Positions 47,901-54,890 of a stretch of 64,000 nucleotides of DNA are shown here, piece by piece. Source of the DNA: Bacillus thermotolerans (GTDB taxonomy: Bacteria; Bacillota; Bacilli; Bacillales; Domibacillaceae). Position 1 is the stretch's first letter; each line of letters opens with the position of its first letter. The DNA is taken from positions 62,001 through 126,000 of the forward strand of contig NZ_JWJE02000004.1 in assembly GCF_000812025.2 (NCBI RefSeq), written 5' to 3'. The position numbers were made by a program, and so were the translations under genes. Under the pieces are notes generated by a model. That model was not told the DNA's origin and ran no database searches. It was given only the letters and a program-made list of their open reading frames with translations.

Positions 47901-48644
47901 CAAGAAGAGCTGAACAGCCAGTATGACCAAATCAGCAGCCATCTGGAACAAGAATCGCTCCAGTTGATGGAAAAGCGGTTAAATCAAGAAATGGATGAGC
48001 TTGTGTTCTATGTGAAACAGCGGGTCTTCTATCGTTTCTCTGATTTCTTCAAGGAAGCGTTCAATCCGGCCTCTCTCGGCAGCAGCGGCTCTCAGGCAAA
48101 GCATGCGCTGCAGGAAGCGATGAAGGAGCTGTTAAACTCAGTAGGCTACGACTTTGCCCAGGAGATGCGGGCAACGAGTCTTCGCTCAGAGAACCAGGTG
48201 CATAAGCTGCTTTCTGACAAGCATGAGCAGTTAAAGATGCAATACGAGTCTATTCAGTCCCAGTTGCAATTTACGGATATTGAATGGCCCTCAAAGGAGA
48301 CACCGGACTTCCCGACTGCTTTTCGGGAAACGCCGCTTTCAACCTTTGATAGTGCCTTATCCCTGTACAAAAATGCGAAAGCTTTCTTTGAGAAGAACGA
48401 AAAGCAGCTGATGCAGGAAAAGCTTGAGGACATGTTATCTAGCTTAGCTGATGAATATTTGGAAGAGGAAAAAGCGAAGCTTCGCAATTGGGCGAATGAT
48501 GAGCTGTATCATGGAATGGGTCTTATGAAAGAGACGCTATCCTCTGACATAGAAGAACAATTCAGTGCTTGGCTGCAAGTGTTAAATGAAGCAGAAAACA
48601 TTGAAGAATGGGAGCGCGTGCTAATTGGACTTGAGCAAGCGTAG
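45000..48644 (+). CDS. dynA: Bacterial dynamin-like protein DynA (YpbR), two GTPase modules
   Basis: A 1214-residue protein built of two fused dynamin-like units. The first P-loop is FSAGKST near residues 56-62 with switch DTPGVDST; the second is FSAGKSS near 641-647 with DTPGAD. Each GTPase is followed by long helical stalk segments. B. subtilis DynA has the same double layout; it fuses membranes in vitro and protects cells against membrane stress and phage. Start at the ATG at 45000 or 44997, spaced from AGGTGAGGAG. The last 20 bases overlap the next gene. Confidence 0.95.
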   Translation: MSTATIQQTMAPIIAKTVSLFELFERAGDEERARKAKLFLQKLHNEEFIVAFCGHFSAGKSTMINALTGENLLPSSPIPTSANLVKVHRASEDFAKVYYRDKQPLLFQAPYRFERVKEFCKDGEEVETIEIGHSESSLPSEVTVMDTPGVDSTDDAHRISTESALHLADMVFYVMDYNHVQSELNFIYTKELLSHGVKLYLIINQIDKHRDEELSFDEFKQSVYTSFSAWGVEPEAFYFTSLKAPSFPGNDFEEVKSLIHESMEDREELSFRSAETMMNRLVSEHLSWLEEEQAETKEELAEILGEDWDKEELIEKERETKAQLDKRDPEALVRQIEESREQVLQNAYLMPASTRELAREYLESAQPDFKVGLLFSKKKTEEERRRRLENFLTDLQEKTETQLNWHLRQQFSSWLKESGLRDDELQLEAEELSVPVDESVITNTVKSGAGVTGDYVLTYSDDVANQLKKRARELTNELKERAAGRMGSQFASERKEWQERWSAWHKKVEALHKLEHLETEASNRQQTIRRLLAEDGMAIPQRYEGFIQEWEQQLRDVTVFNEDLAADWESKAVEQEEKIVQEAIRTMETTGTSMEETAGRLRHMSEKLNGIPGFQRFIDGLKQKAGRLEQRKYTIALFGAFSAGKSSFANALLGEKVLPVSPNPTTAAVNRIHPPDDTHQHRTADVHLKTEEVMLFDLQQSLEFFNRTVQTLEEAYEAVPGLLGNKGGDGKENIHLSFLKAFYEGYTEYKQHLGQTLSVDLPAFKGFVANEKQSCFVESIDLYYDCEFTRQGVTLVDTPGADSINARHTGVAFEYIKNSDAILFVTYYNHAFSKADREFLIQLGRVKDAFELDKMFFIVNAIDLASSDEEVDEVIGYVSSQLQQYGIRFPRIYGLSSLQAIQELERGDKDHPNSNILPFKQAFGQFLEGDLTQMAVQSAEAEWERGLERLCQLIATAKENRDNREQKQEELNSQYDQISSHLEQESLQLMEKRLNQEMDELVFYVKQRVFYRFSDFFKEAFNPASLGSSGSQAKHALQEAMKELLNSVGYDFAQEMRATSLRSENQVHKLLSDKHEQLKMQYESIQSQLQFTDIEWPSKETPDFPTAFRETPLSTFDSALSLYKNAKAFFEKNEKQLMQEKLEDMLSSLADEYLEEEKAKLRNWANDELYHGMGLMKETLSSDIEEQFSAWLQVLNEAENIEEWERVLIGLEQA

Positions 48645-48843
48645 AGAAGAGATCCTGGATCGCTTTCACGCCTGTGCCACATGCCGTCATTTTCAGCCGG
48701 TGAAAGAGAAGAAAGGCATGCGTTACCTCTGCAGCCGGCTACAGTATGAAACGAAGCCAGATTATCAATTTCGCTGCTGGAATCCAAAGGAGCAGGTGGT
48801 TCAGCTCATGAAGAAGAAGCTGGGGGAGTTGGAGGAAGAGTAG
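48625..48843 (+). CDS. Small Cys-rich protein overlapping dynA
   Basis: A 72-residue basic protein with CATCRHF and, later, CSRL and FRCWNPK, so four cysteines that could bind zinc. The likely start is the TTG at 48625 (or 48631), inside the end of dynA in another frame, suggesting coupled translation. Despite the location it does not look like B. subtilis YpbS, which follows ypbR there. A gene in this frame is supported by its Cys pattern and by the next gene starting 27 bases later; the function is unknown. Confidence 0.65.
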   Translation: MDLSKRREEILDRFHACATCRHFQPVKEKKGMRYLCSRLQYETKPDYQFRCWNPKEQVVQLMKKKLGELEEE

Positions 48844-48870
48844 AAGGAAGGCATCAAAGGGGGAGAAATA

Positions 48871-49710
48871 ATGGAGTACATTCGGTCCATCGACTGGCTG
48901 GCTAATCATTTACATGATGCTGACGTTTGCATTATTGATTGCCGATTTGATTTAAGTGATCCGGCAGCCGGTGAGCAGCAATATAAGAAAGGTCATATTC
49001 CGGGTGCCTATTATGCTCATCTGGACCGGCACTTGTCCGGTGAGAAGTCAAAACACGGGGGCAGGCACCCGCTTCCGGACATAGAGGTGTTCCGGCAAAC
49101 CGTTGAAGCTTTCGGGATTACTGATACAACAACCGTTGTTGCTTATGACGGCGGGGAAGCAATGTTTGCCGGTCGTTTCTGGTGGCTGCTCTCTTACATT
49201 GGCCATAAGCATGTATACATTCTTGATGGAGGTTTTGATGAATGGAGGAAACAAGGGTTGCCTGTTTCCGTAGATATTCCAGCGCCTGGACAAGGCTCGG
49301 TCTCCATCGGCATTCAAAAGGAGTGGACGGCCTCTTTAGAGGAAGTGAGGAAGGCCGCGCTTGAAAAGGACGGAACGATTTTAGTTGATTCCCGTGCACC
49401 TGAAAGGTATGAAGGAAAGACAGAACCGCTTGACCGAGTGCCGGGGCACATCCCTGGGGCTATAAATCACTTCTTTAAAGAGGGGTTTAACGGCTCTTTC
49501 TGGAAAAGCGAAGAAGCGCAAACCCAGCGGTTTCAATCGCTTGATCCGAAACGGCCGATCATCGTTTACTGCGGTTCGGGAGTATCGGCGACGCCGAACA
49601 TTATTGCTTTAAAGCAAGCTGGATTTCAGAATGTCCGTCTGTACGCTGGAAGCTACAGTGACTGGTCTTCATATGAGGAGCTGCCGGTGGAAAAAAGAAC
49701 GGAGAAGTAA
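48871..49710 (+). CDS. Thiosulfate/3-mercaptopyruvate sulfurtransferase (two rhodanese domains)
   Basis: 279 residues with two rhodanese domains. The N-terminal one is inactive-looking (AYDGGEAMFAGR in place of the active loop); the C-terminal one has the catalytic Cys in VYCGSGVSATPN. CRF/D...GHIPGAYYAHLD and VPGHIPGAINH are rhodanese signatures. The CGSGVS loop is closer to mercaptopyruvate than to thiosulfate sulfurtransferases (family knowledge). Starts behind GGGGGAG; followed by a terminator. Confidence 0.93.
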   Translation: MEYIRSIDWLANHLHDADVCIIDCRFDLSDPAAGEQQYKKGHIPGAYYAHLDRHLSGEKSKHGGRHPLPDIEVFRQTVEAFGITDTTTVVAYDGGEAMFAGRFWWLLSYIGHKHVYILDGGFDEWRKQGLPVSVDIPAPGQGSVSIGIQKEWTASLEEVRKAALEKDGTILVDSRAPERYEGKTEPLDRVPGHIPGAINHFFKEGFNGSFWKSEEAQTQRFQSLDPKRPIIVYCGSGVSATPNIIALKQAGFQNVRLYAGSYSDWSSYEELPVEKRTEK

Positions 49711-49712
49711 TC

Positions 49713-49742
49713 AGCCGCCCGCTGTATGGGCGGCTTTTTCTT
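49713..49742 (+). terminator. Terminator after sulfurtransferase gene
   Basis: GCCGCCC / GGGCGGC with a 6-nt loop, followed by TTTTTCTT. Confidence 0.85.
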
Positions 49743-49798
49743 CCTGTTCACCCGCTTTTTTAGAAAAGCTTATGGTAAAATAACAGCGAGGTGACAAT

Positions 49799-50722
49799 AT
49801 GAAAAAGGAAGAACACTTGCTTCTTGTCGATGGGATGGCATTATTGTTTCGTGCTTTTTTTGCCACAGCGGTACGAGGCCAATATATGAGGAACTCAAGC
49901 GGCTTGCCAACCAATGGGGTTCAAGGGTTTTTAAAGCATGTTTTGCTGGCTGCTGCGCATAAACAGCCAACTCACTTAGCTGTCTGCTGGGACATGGGAA
50001 GCTACACGTTCAGAAATGATTTATTTGCAGATTACAAGTCTAACCGGCAGGCGCCGCCGGACGAGCTTCATCCGCAGTTTGATTTAGCGAAGGAAGCAGC
50101 TGCTGCGTTCGGCCTCCCGAATGTTGGCGTCCCTGGGTATGAAGCGGATGACTGTCTCGGTACTATTGCGAAACAAGAGCACAAAGAAAGAAAAGTAACG
50201 ATCTTGAGCGGTGACCGCGACCTTCTTCAGCTGCTGGATGACCAGTTGGATGTGATGCTTCTGCAAAAGGGGTACGGCAATTACATCACCTATACAGCGG
50301 AAACCTTCTATGAGCAATTTGCCATTTCTCCAAGACAATTCATCGATGTAAAGGCACTTATGGGAGACCCAAGTGACGGCTACCCAGGGGTAAAAGGCAT
50401 CGGAGAGAAAACTGCCTTTAAGCTCATTAAGGAGTATGGCTCCATTGAAGGCATTCTTGCGAATATTGACCAGTTAACTCCTTCTCAGCAAAAGAAAATG
50501 TCTGCAGGGATGAATGTGCTTGAGCTATCCAGACAGCTTGCTGAAATTCATTGCGAAGTCCCTGTTCTGTGGCACATTGAGGAAGCAAGGTGGCGAGGAG
50601 TCGAAGAAGAGGCAGTCAGGGCAGTCGAGGAGATGGAGTTACATATGCTGCGCCGTCAGCTTATTCAAATGAACGTCTCTATGTCCATCAAGGATATAGA
50701 TGATCCATTTTCATCAATTTAA
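49799..50722 (+). CDS. ypcP: 5'-3' exonuclease, FEN family (YpcP)
   Basis: 307 residues matching the N-terminal 5' nuclease domain of DNA polymerase I. The metal-site residues are seen in LLVDGMALLFRAFF, GYEADDCLGTIA and LSGDRDLLQLL, and the helix-hairpin-helix in GVKGIGEKTAFKLI. B. subtilis YpcP (FenA) is a flap endonuclease that takes part in Okazaki fragment maturation. ATG at 49799 behind GCGAGGTGA. Confidence 0.95.
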   Translation: MKKEEHLLLVDGMALLFRAFFATAVRGQYMRNSSGLPTNGVQGFLKHVLLAAAHKQPTHLAVCWDMGSYTFRNDLFADYKSNRQAPPDELHPQFDLAKEAAAAFGLPNVGVPGYEADDCLGTIAKQEHKERKVTILSGDRDLLQLLDDQLDVMLLQKGYGNYITYTAETFYEQFAISPRQFIDVKALMGDPSDGYPGVKGIGEKTAFKLIKEYGSIEGILANIDQLTPSQQKKMSAGMNVLELSRQLAEIHCEVPVLWHIEEARWRGVEEEAVRAVEEMELHMLRRQLIQMNVSMSIKDIDDPFSSI

Positions 50723-50735
50723 GGCAGGGAGAACC

Positions 50736-51011
50736 ATGAAGAAAAAACAATCACTCGATGAATATTTGCTTAATTTAGAAGCGCGAGGATTTAAGTTTTC
50801 TGATGACATTATTCATTTTATTTATTTTGGCAAAAAATCAACGAATGCTTCTGATGCTTTAATGATTGTCGCAGTGGAAATTACGCTGAAGGTACAAAAA
50901 GAGTTTGACAGCAGCTTCTTTCTATCACTTGTCGAGCAGCTAGCGGAGCAGAAAATCGAAGACAGGCAAAGGGCGTTAGAATTCGCGGAAGCGCACGGTT
51001 TAATACTATAA
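50736..51011 (+). CDS. Small conserved soluble protein
   Basis: 91 residues, mostly helical (SLDEYLLNLEARGF, ...IVAVEITLKVQKEF, ...LVEQLAEQKIEDRQRALEFA). The ATG at 50736 follows AGGCAGGGAG and lies 14 bases after ypcP, so the two should be co-transcribed. I do not recognise the family with confidence. No motif or membrane segment is seen. Confidence 0.7.
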   Translation: MKKKQSLDEYLLNLEARGFKFSDDIIHFIYFGKKSTNASDALMIVAVEITLKVQKEFDSSFFLSLVEQLAEQKIEDRQRALEFAEAHGLIL

Positions 51012-51021
51012 ATAGATGACC

Positions 51022-51067
51022 CAAAAAGGTGGACAGCTACAGGTACTCTAGCTGTCCACCTTTTTGA
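51022..51067. terminator. Bidirectional terminator between ypcP operon and ypdQ
   Basis: CAAAAAGGTGGACAGCTA / TAGCTGTCCACCTTTTTG perfect 18-bp stem, 9-nt loop, T tracts on both strands. A second inverted repeat, AGCAGCCGC / GCGGCTGCT (51071-51114), lies just after it, on the ypdQ side. Confidence 0.9.
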
Positions 51068-51146
51068 TTAAGCAGCCGCGGGACACACAGAACAAAGGTG
51101 GCTAGGCGGCTGCTAAGAGAGGATGAGCTGTTCCGTCTGGCGGTTT

Positions 51147-51548
51147 TTATTCATTTTGTTTTCCTTCATTTTTCTGAATGCCTTCGCGGGCTAGGCTATC
51201 CGCCCGGTTTTCCTTGCTTGGAATCCATTTTACAAAAAATAAAGGAAATTCTTTTGACAGCTTCAAAATCTCATCTAATAGCGGCTTGTACGCTTCTTTA
51301 TGGATGTATTCCTTCTCAATCGATTGTACGACTGTTTGAGAATCGCTGCGCAGAGACACGGTAGCGGCCTGTTTGTCCTTTAATAGCCTTAATGCCTTGA
51401 TAACGGCTATAAATTCCGCTTCGTGTGTATCCTTCATACCTAGCGGGAAGGAATGGCGCTCGACATGATTTCCATCTTTAACAAATACACCTGCTCCGGC
51501 CCACCCGGGGGACCCGGTGCTTGCCCCATCCGTATATACTTCAAACAA
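51147..51548 (-). CDS. ypdQ: RNase HI-like protein YpdQ
   Basis: A 133-residue RNase H fold. The four acidic active-site residues are in place: Asp in YTDGAS, Glu in HEAEFIA, Asp in RSDSQ and Asp in ENRADSLA. TTG start with AAGGAGG 8 bases before it. From memory, B. subtilis YpdQ has been reported without detectable RNase H activity, so activity should not be assumed. It lies downstream of ypdP on the same strand, behind a terminator. Confidence 0.88.
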   Translation of the reverse strand: MFEVYTDGASTGSPGWAGAGVFVKDGNHVERHSFPLGMKDTHEAEFIAVIKALRLLKDKQAATVSLRSDSQTVVQSIEKEYIHKEAYKPLLDEILKLSKEFPLFFVKWIPSKENRADSLAREGIQKNEGKQNE

Positions 51549-51611
51549 TAACTTTTCCTCCTTTTAGTTCATAAGAATAAATTTTACGGAATTATCCGAT
51601 TCCTTGCAACG

Positions 51612-51638
51612 AAAAAAGATGGCCATATAGCCATCTTT
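51612..51638 (-). terminator. Terminator of ypdP
   Basis: On the - strand, AAAGATGGC / GCCATCTTT with a 6-nt loop, followed by a T tract. Confidence 0.85.
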
Positions 51639-51646
51639 CCTGCTGA

Positions 51647-52318
51647 CTATTTTGGGAAGCGTTTAGCCAGGTACCCAAATGGAGTATCCAGCAAGGCCAC
51701 GATCCATTTCAGTATATAGGTGGTAAGAAAAATTTGCAGCCAAACGTCCGTTGGGTAAGTGCCAAGAAAAGCAATGCTTGTAAAGATGAGTGTATCAATC
51801 AATTGGCTGATCATCGTACTTGCGTTATTTCGAATCCAAAATTGCGAGTCCTTCGGAAATTTTTTTTGCAAATAGGAGAAAATATGAACATCAACCATTT
51901 GGCTAATTAAATAGGCCGCCAGGCTTCCTGCGGCAATACGAGGAAGAAGGCCGAATAATTGTTCCATCGGCTCTTGGGCGAAATCGGTAGAAGCAGGTTC
52001 AAACAATAGGACCATTTGCATGATAATGGTCATCATTAACAACGTGAAAAAACCGAGCCATACCGCTTTTTTAGCATCCTCTTTCCCATAGCGTTCATTG
52101 AGCAGGTCAGTCGCGAGAAAAGCCGAGCCGTACATTGTATTTCCCAGTGTAGCTGTCAGTCCTAAAAGCTCCACTGTCTTGACGACCTGCAAATTAGCCA
52201 GTACAGTGGCTGCTCCTATCCAGACAAACAAACCAACGCGGCCAAACAGTCGATACATAATTAAAAATATAGTAAAGTTAACAATAACAAATAAAAGGGC
52301 AAACCATTCATTGAACAT
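51647..52318 (-). CDS. ypdP: Queuosine precursor transporter YpdP (QPTR/YhhQ family)
   Basis: The 223-residue membrane protein has about six helices. Family signatures are ATVLANLQVVKTVELLG, the GSAFLATDLLNERYGKEDAKKAVWLGF segment and the NNASTMISQLIDTLIFTSIAF helix. YhhQ/QueT-like members import preQ0 or preQ1 for the tRNA base queuosine (family knowledge). Its leader contains a hairpin complementary to the Shine-Dalgarno sequence, which suggests translational control. Confidence 0.92.
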   Translation of the reverse strand: MFNEWFALLFVIVNFTIFLIMYRLFGRVGLFVWIGAATVLANLQVVKTVELLGLTATLGNTMYGSAFLATDLLNERYGKEDAKKAVWLGFFTLLMMTIIMQMVLLFEPASTDFAQEPMEQLFGLLPRIAAGSLAAYLISQMVDVHIFSYLQKKFPKDSQFWIRNNASTMISQLIDTLIFTSIAFLGTYPTDVWLQIFLTTYILKWIVALLDTPFGYLAKRFPK

Positions 52319-52323
52319 GCAAA

Positions 52324-52363
52324 TTCTCCTTTTTAAACAGCGAATGGAGAAAGTGATTCGCTG
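52324..52363 (-). promoter_or_regulatory. ypdP leader hairpin with loop complementary to the SD
   Basis: On the - strand the 66-nt leader has CAGCGAAT / ATTCGCTG (8 bp; 52363-52356 and 52345-52338) closing a 10-nt loop that contains TTCTCC (52351-52346). The Shine-Dalgarno region AGGAGAA (52330-52324) can pair with that loop over six bases, an H-type pseudoknot that would hide the ribosome site. Gene and architecture suggest a preQ1-type translational riboswitch, but the conserved preQ1-I loop is not recognisable. Confidence 0.5.
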
Positions 52364-52390
52364 GTACTAGCAAGCTGCAGCATAGCGTAC

Positions 52391-52418
52391 ATTATACAAA
52401 ATTAAAAAAATAGGTCAA
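52391..52418 (-). promoter_or_regulatory. Promoter of ypdP
   Basis: On the - strand, TTGACC (52418-52413) and TATAAT (52396-52391), 16-base spacer. Confidence 0.75.
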
Positions 52419-52437
52419 GAGGAAAGCAGGGATGGGA

Positions 52438-53091
52438 ATGAAGATGAAGATTCAATGGCAATATGAATTTAAAGGACGAAAGACAAGCTTCGAATCCGAC
52501 TGGCTTGACAAGGAAGCTGTCCTTCCGATTGTCGAAGATTTAACAAGAGGTGGCAGGCTCAAATCCGCTGTCATTATAGATGAGTTGGCGAATGAATGGA
52601 CGGTTAAGGAATTCACAAAGCTGAATGCAAAGCTGGATGAAGAACCGGGTGAGATAGAGGTGTACTTTGATGGAGGGTTTGACCGGCAAAAGCAAGAGGC
52701 GGGCTTAGGGATAGTCATCTATTATAAGCAGAGTGGTGTAAAAAAGCGTTACCGGGTGAATGAGCACTTAATGCAAATGGAATCGAATAATGAAGCGGAG
52801 TATGCCGCGCTTTATAAAGCAATGGAGCTGCTTGAAGAAATAGGCGTGAAGCAAATCCCTGTGACCATTATTGGTGATTCTCAAGTTGTTTTGAAGCAGC
52901 TGGAAGGAGAATGGCCTTGCTTTGACGAACAGCTCAACAGGTGGCTTGACCGTGTTGAAGCGAAAATAGAGGCCCTTGGTATTAAGCCGCTTTACAAATC
53001 TGTAGATAGAAGGCAAAATAAAGAAGCGGATAAATTAGCTAATCAGGCTTTACAACGCGTTTTTGTGAACAGCCACTCTGTGATGTCTTAA
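52438..53091 (+). CDS. ypeP: RNase H-like protein YpeP
   Basis: A 217-residue protein with an N-terminal ~70-residue extension and a C-terminal RNase H fold. The acidic residues appear in YFDGGF, NNEAEYAAL, IGDSQ and NKEADKLANQA. It is the second RNase H-like gene here, divergent from ypdP. From memory B. subtilis YpeP is also not an active RNase H. Start is either the ATG at 52432 or at 52438; the latter is better spaced from GCAGGGA. Confidence 0.88.
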   Translation: MKMKIQWQYEFKGRKTSFESDWLDKEAVLPIVEDLTRGGRLKSAVIIDELANEWTVKEFTKLNAKLDEEPGEIEVYFDGGFDRQKQEAGLGIVIYYKQSGVKKRYRVNEHLMQMESNNEAEYAALYKAMELLEEIGVKQIPVTIIGDSQVVLKQLEGEWPCFDEQLNRWLDRVEAKIEALGIKPLYKSVDRRQNKEADKLANQALQRVFVNSHSVMS

Positions 53092-53122
53092 GCAGTGACT
53101 CGAATAGAAAGGTGTGACACGT

Positions 53123-53308
53123 TTGGACAGAAAACAGCTAATGGAAGAAATTGAAGATATCTTACACACATATTGCAATCATTGTTTATTGAAAGCAACC
53201 TTCCGAAAGGAAAAAGGAAAGGCTTATGCTCATAAATTTTGCATTAAACAATGCACTGTAGGCGAGCAGATTCGGAAGTGCGGGGAGCAATTATTGAAAA
53301 TTAACTAA
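53123..53308 (+). CDS. ypeQ: Zinc-finger protein YpeQ
   Basis: 61 residues with CNHC and two later cysteines (FCIKQC), giving a four-Cys zinc site, plus the conserved FRKEKGKAYAHKFC segment. I choose the TTG at 53123, 8 bases after AAAGGTG; the GTG at 53114 overlaps that site. Follows ypeP as in B. subtilis. Function unknown. Confidence 0.82.
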   Translation: MDRKQLMEEIEDILHTYCNHCLLKATFRKEKGKAYAHKFCIKQCTVGEQIRKCGEQLLKIN

Positions 53309-53320
53309 ATGAAAGCATAT

Positions 53321-53358
53321 AAAAAAGCCGGCTGATTAGCCGGCTTCGGTTTTTTTAG
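53321..53358. terminator. Bidirectional terminator between ypeQ and cspD
   Basis: AAAAAGCCGGCT / AGCCGGCTT with a 4-nt loop, then CGGTTTTTTT; A-rich on the other side. Confidence 0.85.
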
Positions 53359-53363
53359 TAAGA

Positions 53364-53564
53364 TTACAGTTTTACTACGTTAGCAGCTTGAGGGCCACGG
53401 TTTCCTTCTACGATTTCAAAAGAAACTTCTTGACCTTCTTCTAAGGATTTGTAGCCGTCTCCTTCAATTGCAGAGAAATGAACGAATACATCGTCTCCGC
53501 CTTCTACTTCGATGAACCCGAATCCTTTTTCGTTGTTAAACCATTTTACTTTACCGTTTTGCAT
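53364..53564 (-). CDS. cspD: Cold shock protein (CspD type)
   Basis: A 66-residue OB-fold nucleic-acid binding protein. RNP1 (KGFGFIEV) and RNP2 (VFVHF) are intact, and [10 protein letters not shown] is the usual opening. It binds single-stranded RNA/DNA and acts as an RNA chaperone. A clear promoter and an 80-base 5' leader with two hairpins precede it; such leaders often control csp expression. Ribosome site AGGAGG. Named cspD by synteny with ypeQ. Confidence 0.95.
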   Translation of the reverse strand: MQNGKVKWFNNEKGFGFIEVEGGDDVFVHFSAIEGDGYKSLEEGQEVSFEIVEGNRGPQAANVVKL

Positions 53565-53590
53565 GTTAATGAATCCTCCTAAATCTTCGA

Positions 53591-53645
53591 AGCACTTTTC
53601 TAGTGCTCAAATCAAAATTATTCATTATGAATAAATCATTCATAA
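53591..53645 (-). promoter_or_regulatory. cspD 5' leader hairpins
   Basis: Two stem-loops lie in the untranslated leader: TTATGAAT / ATTCATAA (53645-53625, 8 bp, 5-nt loop) at the 5' end and AGCACT / AGTGCT (53607-53591, 6 bp) nearer the ribosome site. Confidence 0.6.
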
Positions 53646-53652
53646 TAACTTG

Positions 53653-53681
53653 ATAATACAGCAATAATTGTAAATAGTCAA
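53653..53681 (-). promoter_or_regulatory. Promoter of cspD
   Basis: On the - strand, TTGACT (53681-53676) and TATTAT (53658-53653), 17-base spacer. Confidence 0.8.
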
Positions 53682-53789
53682 GCCCAAAAAGAAAATAAAT
53701 GGGCAATTAGGAGCGGGAGGGTGAGTACCTTGTGCCGGTCTGTGTCTTATAGTAAACTTGTTTTAATGAGTTTATTCAGGAGGTATTTT

Positions 53790-54209
53790 ATGCCGACGCC
53801 AAGTATGGAAGATTACATAGAGCAAATATTTATACTAATTAATAAAAAAGGGTATGCACGTGTATCCGATATTGCGGAAGCGCTGTCAGTTCATCCTTCC
53901 TCTGTTACGAAAATGGTGCAGAAGCTGGATCGGGATGAATACCTGGTGTATGAAAGGTACAGAGGGCTTATGCTGACATCTAAAGGCAAGAAGATCGGCA
54001 AGCGGCTCGTGGAAAGACATACACTATTAGAAGAGTTCCTTCGGGTGATCGGTGTAAAGGAAGAGCATATCTATGAGGATGTAGAAGGCATTGAGCATCA
54101 TTTAAGCTGGGATTCAATTGATCGTATTGCGGATCTAGTGGATTACTTTAATGAAAAGCCGGAAAGAGCCGAAGCATTACGGGCTCTTCAGCAGAAGCCC
54201 GCTGAATAA
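53790..54209 (+). CDS. mntR: Manganese-responsive repressor MntR
   Basis: A 139-residue DtxR-family regulator that represses Mn(II) uptake genes. The metal ligands known for B. subtilis MntR are all conserved at the same numbers when translation starts at 53790: Asp8, Glu11, His77, Glu99, Glu102 and His103. The winged helix is [22 protein letters not shown]. The ATG follows CAGGAGG; the frame opens earlier at 53721 without a good site. Confidence 0.97.
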   Translation: MPTPSMEDYIEQIFILINKKGYARVSDIAEALSVHPSSVTKMVQKLDRDEYLVYERYRGLMLTSKGKKIGKRLVERHTLLEEFLRVIGVKEEHIYEDVEGIEHHLSWDSIDRIADLVDYFNEKPERAEALRALQQKPAE

Positions 54210-54245
54210 GCAGCTGCCTGACAGGCAGCTGCTTATATTTTTTGT
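54206..54245 (+). terminator. Terminator of mntR
   Basis: ATAAGCAGCTGCCT / AGGCAGCTGCTTAT perfect 14-bp stem with a very short loop, followed by ATTTTTTG. Confidence 0.88.
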
Positions 54246-54353
54246 TGTTTATAGTTCTTTGTGCCTATGTACATTTGACTGTTCTTTTTTTAAGATAATG
54301 GACTATAACTATTTTTAGGATGGTTATTACATATTAGGAAGGGAAAGAAGAAA

Positions 54354-54791
54354 ATGGACATACGTGCAAATTATCAAGATGTCTTGGCACAAATTGACCG
54401 CACATTGATTCTTAATATAGAAGATAGATTCCCAGGAGCCCGCTGTGTAGGCGGAAAGTATTCTCCGGCTTCTCACATGGTAACCCTTTATAAAGAGGAT
54501 ATCGCTATTCAATGCGAGCGGCTTCTTGGAGATTGCAGCCGTCTGAAGGAATACGAATGGATTATTTTGGCACATGAGACTGGACATGCGATGGATCAGG
54601 AGCTGCCCGCCTTAAGCGAACGACTATCTCAAGAGAAGAGCGTGGATATACTGGCACAAATCGAATTAAATGCATGGAGGAACGCTGAAGAGCTTTTTGC
54701 TTTTATTGATCAAGAGCTGTTTCAGCTGGTGAAAGAGGAATCCTTGCGGTACTTCTCCAATAGTCCTCTTATCCGCTCATCCTCCCATTAA
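54354..54791 (+). CDS. Small HExxH protein, possible zinc metallopeptidase
   Basis: 145 soluble residues. WIILAHETGHAMDQE holds the HExxH zinc motif, and IELNAWRNAEEL about 30 residues later offers a Glu as third ligand, the gluzincin-like pattern also seen in ImmA/IrrE-type proteins. No signal peptide or membrane segment, so it should act in the cytoplasm. The ATG follows AGGAAGGGAAAG. Substrate unknown; no toxin, phage repressor or antitoxin gene is next to it. Confidence 0.7.
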   Translation: MDIRANYQDVLAQIDRTLILNIEDRFPGARCVGGKYSPASHMVTLYKEDIAIQCERLLGDCSRLKEYEWIILAHETGHAMDQELPALSERLSQEKSVDILAQIELNAWRNAEELFAFIDQELFQLVKEESLRYFSNSPLIRSSSH

Positions 54792-54798
54792 TGCAAAC

Positions 54799-54826
54799 AA
54801 AGCTATCCTTTTCAAAAGGGTAGCTT
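54799..54826 (+). repeat. Hairpin copy 1 flanking the intergenic repeat
   Basis: AAAGCTATCCTTTT / AAAAGGGTAGCTT stem with a 1-nt loop and one G-U pair. It shares AAAGCTATCCTTNTCAAAAGG with the terminator at 55072. Confidence 0.7.
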
Positions 54827-54828
54827 CA

Positions 54829-54876
54829 GACTGTAGACAGACTCGATGGAAATCGAGTGTCTACAGTCTTTTTATT
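54829..54876 (+). terminator. Terminator with 12+6 bp stem
   Basis: AGACTGTAGACA and CTCGAT pair with ATCGAG and TGTCTACAGTCT, with a 2-nt bulge, followed by TTTTATTTT. Confidence 0.85.
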
Positions 54877-54890
54877 TTGCCTGTAAGCGT

